Origin: Artocarpus heterophyllus
Lineage: Eukaryota > Streptophyta > Magnoliopsida > Rosales > Moraceae
Assembly: GCA_025403435.1 (NCBI GenBank)
Contig: CM046349.1
Span: forward strand, 25,605,854 to 25,669,853
Length of the DNA: 64,000 nt
Reading direction: 5' to 3'
Positions within the stretch are counted from its first letter, which is position 1. Every line of letters begins with the position of its first letter. A program made the position numbers and the translations under genes. Below the pieces are notes generated by a model that did not search any database, was not told the origin of the DNA, and saw nothing but the letters and a program-made list of their open reading frames with translations. This document shows, piece by piece, positions 59,636-64,000 of the stretch.

Positions 59636-60920
59636 ATCTATGTAGGGTTTCCTGAGATGCCGAGAGCTAAGTGATGGTAAAAGATACATCTATGTAGGCT
59701 ATGGCAAGAAGGTTGAAGTTGAAGCAATAGAAAAATTTAGATTATTGTTAAAGATTGGATTTTATTTGGATCTTGATGAGACATTTATTGTACCATTTTT
59801 TTAGACAGAATTTGATTTCTATTTTTGCGTTGGACAAACCAAGTTATTCTTGTTCATTTAGAAATGAAAAATTTAGTTCGTTTCATGATTCAAAATTGGT
59901 TGATTCCGGCTCTTTGTTAGGTTACGATAATTTTTATTTAATTGAGACAATTGCTTTATTTAATGAATTTTTACAATTAAGTACACAAGGTATAAAGAGA
60001 AAATTAACCAATAAGAAGTCAGCTACGGTATGGCATAAGAGATTAGGTCATGTCTTTAAAAAGAAAATAGAGAGACTTGTGTGAGACAAAATTCTAGACC
60101 CCTTAGATTTTACAGATTTTGATGTTCAAGTTAACTGTATTAAGGGGAAACAAACCAATAAAATGAGATTTGAGGCTAACAGGACTTTGGACATCTTAGA
60201 ATGATTTTAAGATTCAAGAAATGGAGAAGATTCCTTATGCGTCAGTAGTAGAAAGTTTGATGTATGCTCAAGCTTGTTCGCGTCTTGATATTGCATACGT
60301 TATAGGAATATTGGGCAGATACTTAAACAATCTTGGAAAAGATCATTGGACAACAACCAAGCAAGTTTTGAGGTATTTATAGAGAACAAAGAACTACATG
60401 CTCAAGTATCAGAGGTCAGAACAGCTTGAGATTATTAGGTATACTGACTCCAATTATACTGGATGCCAAAATAGTATGAAATCTACGTTAGGCTATATCT
60501 ACCTTCTGATTGGAGGTCTCTTGGAAGAGTGCTAAACAGTCTCTTATAACCATTTCTACTATGGTGGCGGAATTCATAGCATGTTATGAGGCATCTAGTC
60601 ATGGAATATGGTTGCGAAATTTTATCATAGGGCTATGCATAGTGGACAGTATTTAAAGACTACTCAAGTTATTTTGTGATAATAAGTCAGCAATTCTATA
60701 TTTGAACAACAACAACAGGAGCTCGACGAACTCAAAGCATATAGACATCAAGTTACTGATTACAAACGAAAGAGTTAAGAGTGAACAGTTGTCTATAGAG
60801 CACATTGGTACAAAATCCATGATTGTGGATCTGCTTAATAAGGGATTGCCACCCAAAAAGTTTCATGAGCATATTGCTCGTATGGGTGTTATGTCTTATG
60901 AGGATATTCAGTTTTAGTGG
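59636..60920 (+). pseudogene. Copia A pol, second half: protease to RNase H with a large internal deletion
   Basis: Directly after the B target duplication the A frame resumes with protease (SDGKRYIYVGYGKKVEVEAI). GAG-pre-integrase follows (VWHKRLGHVFKKKIERLV, then CIKGKQTNKMRF). At ~60,200 the text jumps from the integrase N-terminus to the end of reverse transcriptase (KIPYASVVESLMYAQACSR) and RNase H (SKHIDIK, ending near 60,917). The integrase core and most of RT, including YVDD, are missing. The element could not move by itself even before B arrived, if the deletion is older. Confidence 0.88.
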
Positions 60921-61330
60921 AAGCTTGTAATTTTAGATGCTTTTCTAATATAGACATATTTTTAGTTATTTCAGTTTGTGGATATTTTAAGGTTATTTTA
61001 TACAAAAATAAAGTTTTGGTTTATTCACACTCTGATTTCGGTATAGTTTGATCCCACTAAGGTTTTAAGATGGATCAGTTTGAAATAGGCATGTTAAGAT
61101 CACATTACAAGAAATTTCCATGCTACAGATCCATGCTTGACCTTTGTCCTTAGTTGTATTGCTATATGTGATCATTGATGGGTCTAGTTACAGCATATGT
61201 AACGAAGGTCGCTTTGGTCCTATATTAATATTGTTAATGGACAAGATTGTTGACACACATAAGGTTTTGATAGCAAAATTCACGAGCTCATAAGGTATAC
61301 TTTACATTTATAAAGTTGCATATATGGCCT

Positions 61331-61340
61331 AAGTGGGAGA
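61331..61340 (+). other. Polypurine tract of Copia A
   Basis: AAGTGGGAGA immediately before the 3' LTR, identical to the tract of Copia C. Confidence 0.85.
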
Positions 61341-61341
61341 T

Positions 61342-61809
61342 TGTTGGAATCAATCTAAGATATAGGTGAATATATTAAATAAATGTGTATTAAAGGCTAT
61401 CAAATAAGCCTAGCCCAATTAAGGTGATCAATTTGAGTTTTGGGCTTTTAATGCATTATTTAAGTGTAGACCTCCTATGTGTAGAGACCAAAATATACTT
61501 ACTGATTTTATGATTGGCTAAATTGATATTAAAGATAACTGTTAGGGTTACCTGTTATATAAAGGTGTTGTACTCCCTAGGTCAGTACGTACGTTATTTT
61601 TCTGTCACCCATCTACAAAGAGATTACAGAGGCATACTTTGAAGGAGGGCTTATGTATCAAACTTGGGAAATCCTCAATCTACAGACTTAGGAATCATAT
61701 TCTATCTATGGATTCAGGTTAGTTTCCATATCTTATTAATTCTCTCGAAGATTTGACATGAATGATCCTAGCATGATTATGCTTTTCACCATAAAATTAT
61801 GTTCTAACA
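61342..61809 (+). repeat. 3' LTR of Copia A
   Basis: TGTTGGAATCAATC to TTATGTTCTAACA, 468 bp, matching the split 5' LTR at 42,118. Followed by the target duplication ATAAA. Confidence 0.93.
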
Positions 61810-62058
61810 ATAAAACCATAGCAAGGGAAAAATAATACAGCTGGTTTAAACTCCCCCTCAAATTAACATTAATTGTTCTTCATAAATCCCTTGGATGTTG
61901 CATCCCAATACTTTCTACATGTCATCTAAAAGTTAATCTGGGAAGTGCCTTTGTGAAAAGATCTCCAGCATTTTCGGTTGAAAAAATGTATTAAACATCA
62001 ATTTTGTTCTTTTCAAGCTTTTGGGTAAATAGAAGAACATGGTGGGTATGTATTTTGT

Positions 62059-63510
62059 TCAGTCATTCTTGATATATCCATTCTTTATTTGAGTGACATG
62101 TACATTATTGTCTTCAAACAATATTGTTGGATTCTTGTTGAGTGGTAATCCACAAGCCGATTGGACATATTGAGTCGTGGACCTTAGCCACACATATTCT
62201 TGACTTACTTCATGGAGTCCGATAACTTCAGCATGATTTGATGAAGTAGTAACAAGTGTTTCCTTCTCTGAATGCCAAGAAATTGCAGTACCTCTACATG
62301 TGAACACATATCCAAACTGAGATCTGGCTTTATATGGATCTGATAGATAACCTACATTTGCATAACTAATTAGTCCTTGTTTTGATCTTCTAGGATAAAG
62401 CAAACCCAAGTCAATTGTTCCTTGAAGATAATGAAATATATGCTTAATTCCATTTCAATGTCTCCTTGTAAAAGCTGAGTTAAATCTTGCTAATAAATTA
62501 ACAATGAAAGTAATGGTTGATCTTATACAACTAGTAGGATACATAAGAGCTCCAATTATACTTAGGTATGGTACTTCAGGACCAATAACCTCTTCTTTAT
62601 CTTCACAAGGATGGAATGGATTTGTTTCCACTTTAAGTGATCCATTCACCATTGGAGTATTTAAAGAAGTCACTTTATCCATGCTAAAGTGTTTCAAGAC
62701 CTTTTTAGTATAATTTGATTGATGCAAAATTATTCCACTTTGTAAATGCTCAATGTATAAACCAAGACGATAGTTAGTTTTTCCAAGGTCATTCATTTCA
62801 AATTCCTCCTTTAAGCATGCCACTATCTCAAGAATTTCTTTACAAGTCCCAATAATGTTTAAAGCAACAAAATAGATAGTAATAATCGCATATCCAGATG
62901 TTGTTTTCTTAATAAAAACACACGGGTATATAGGTTTAGTCTCATATCCTTTCTTTAGCAAATATTTCACTTAAGCGATTGTAAAACATACATCCGGATT
63001 ACTTTGATCAATACAATGATCTTTGTAACTTTATTGAATACATTTCTTTAGGTTTTGAACTTGATGCTTCTAACATTTTAAAATCCTTCATCGATTTTTA
63101 TATAAATATCACTTTCAAGCGATTCATACAAGTAAGCAGTAACAACATATATAAGACGCATTTCTAAATCTTTAAAAACTGTTAGGCTGATTAAATATCT
63201 AAACGCAATTGCATTCATTATTGAAGAATACGTTTCCTCATAATCGATTCCTAGTCTTTACGAAAAACCTTGTGCAACAAGTCGAGCTTTGTACCTCACA
63301 ATCTTGTTTTTTTCATTGTGCTTCCTCACAAAAACCCATTTATATCTTACAGGTCTCACAGCTTCAAGCGTGAGAACAATAGGTCCAAAAAATCTACACT
63401 TATTAAGCGAATTTAATTTAGCCTACATAGCATCTTTCCATTTAGCCCAATCGTGTTTATTTTTACACTTAGTAAGAGATCTTGGTTTAGGTCCTCAATT
63501 TCAATAACAC
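62059..63510 (-). pseudogene. Copia D pol: reverse transcriptase and RNase H, broken
   Basis: On the minus strand, from high to low coordinates, translation gives RT start (RYKWVFVRKHNEKNKIV, YKARLVAQGF, 63,260-63,360), several decayed stretches, then CVFIKKTTSGYAIITIY and YFVALNIIGT (62,455-62,970). The last is the YVDD site changed to YFVALN, so Asp-Asp is lost. RNase H/connection follows (QFGYVFTCRGTAISWHSEK, SSNHAEVIGLHEVSQEYVWL, 62,059-62,409). It is a decayed Copia pol in the opposite orientation to A and C. Confidence 0.9.
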
Positions 63511-64000
63511 ACGCCACTGAGTAGGAAAATATTTAATCAATATTCTCTATTTTATTATGATTCTATAATCCTCTTATAGTAACATAATCAATAGAGATCT
63601 CATGATTTTCTAAACCTTTTGAGTTTTAGGCAGCATCAAGAGTCTTTTGATTTGTCTCATTTTATGTTTCTTCAGGAACACATTCCTCCATATTGCGGTC
63701 ATCATGCTTTTTAGTTTCTTTTCTTTTTCGAGGATTTTTATCTTTAGAACTGATTGGCCTACATGTTTCAGGCGTGTCGTAGACTTATGAGTGACTATAT
63801 TTTCTATTTATCCTTTTGGGACTTCAATTCAAACAGGAGCATTGGCAGCTAGTATATGTGATTTAGTCACTCTTTTCATATCTATGAACGAATCTATGTT
63901 TGATTTCCTATGTTCTAGAAGTGTAAAATCTTTTGTACTTCTAGCTCATGTTGTTTTGTGTAAGGATCAAGATGCAATAGAGATAGTTCACACCATATAA
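63511..64000 (-). other. Further decayed Copia D internal sequence
   Basis: No clear domain. By position it should be the variable linker between integrase and reverse transcriptase of element D, which is normally poorly conserved. The element continues beyond the window. Confidence 0.4.

Larger units (their letters stand above)
42118..61809 (+). mobile_element. Copia element A, split by nested insertions
   Basis: LTR ends are TGTTGGAAT at 42,118 and TTCTAACA at 61,809, flanked by an exact 5-bp duplication ATAAA (42,113-42,117 and 61,810-61,814). Without its insertions the element is ~5 kb. It has a tRNA-Met-type primer site, a repeat-rich leader, gag, part of protease, RNase H and a polypurine tract. 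Interruptions are a solo LTR in the 5' LTR and element B in the protease codons. Confidence 0.9.
41781..64000 (-). mobile_element. Copia element D, outermost host of the nest, running off the window
   Basis: The 3' LTR (minus strand) is split by element A into 41,781-42,117 and 61,815 to about 61,845. The two parts rejoin through the ATAAA duplication within a CCTTACTAGGAAACCCTATG...AACCATAGCAAGGGAAAAA context typical of plant Copia LTRs. A polypurine tract (TGAGGGGGAG, minus strand, 61,851-61,860) follows, then decayed pol. The lower LTR boundary is either TGTTCCCAAATGG at 41,781 or TGATACTTG at 41,774. The other end is outside the window. The insertion sits beside the 5' flank of BUD31 copy 2. 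Confidence 0.75.

Overview
The window is nuclear DNA of a flowering plant, most likely a eudicot. It is AT-rich, with intron-containing plant genes, LTR retrotransposons and small fold-back elements. I cannot name the species. There are three apparently intact genes: a WPP-domain-associated coiled-coil protein (WAP-like, + strand, 13.2-18.3 kb) and two copies of the spliceosome gene BUD31 (- strand, 28.8-31.0 and 39.4-41.6 kb). There is also a decayed but still intron-bearing copy of AAE14/MenE, 2-succinylbenzoate-CoA ligase (- strand, 20.4-24.5 kb). Nearly everything else is transposon sequence or unassigned AT-rich DNA.

Layout. 0-6.6 kb: part of an LTR (family C, - strand) cut by the window edge, inserted into a decayed Ty3/Gypsy element with a + strand integrase remnant, an 87-bp tandem repeat and a - strand extra ORF, as in the Tat lineage. 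6.6-12.4 kb: intergenic DNA with degenerate repeats and a cluster of fold-back MITE-like elements. 12.4-18.7 kb: WAP gene, with one MITE in intron 1. 20.4-24.5 kb: AAE14 pseudogene, convergent with WAP. 24.7-28.7 kb: AT-rich transposon debris with a chromovirus-type polypurine tract. 28.7-31.2 kb and 39.3-41.8 kb: the two arms of a segmental duplication, each carrying BUD31. 31.2-39.3 kb: a SINE-like sequence and AT-rich debris.

41.8-64.0 kb is a retrotransposon nest at least four levels deep. A Copia element D (- strand, running off the right edge) lies next to the 5' flank of BUD31 copy 2. D is interrupted by Copia A (42,118-61,809, exact target duplication ATAAA). A's 5' LTR holds a solo LTR of family C (42,432-44,464, exact duplication GGAAT). 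A's protease region holds element B (47,100-59,630, exact duplication AGTGT), a non-coding LTR element built largely of tandem repeats. B holds a degenerate full-length Copia C (48,027-57,694). The two halves of A's reading frame flank B, and the two parts of D's LTR flank A, so the order of insertion can be read directly: D, then A, then B, then C.

I found no CRISPR, operon or other prokaryote-type system. The most useful observations are the nest with its target-site duplications, the recombinant or duplicated A/B junction, the two intact BUD31 paralogues, the AAE14 pseudogene, and clusters of a CGGCAGGCCG-like motif shared by family C and an unassigned segment at 39 kb.
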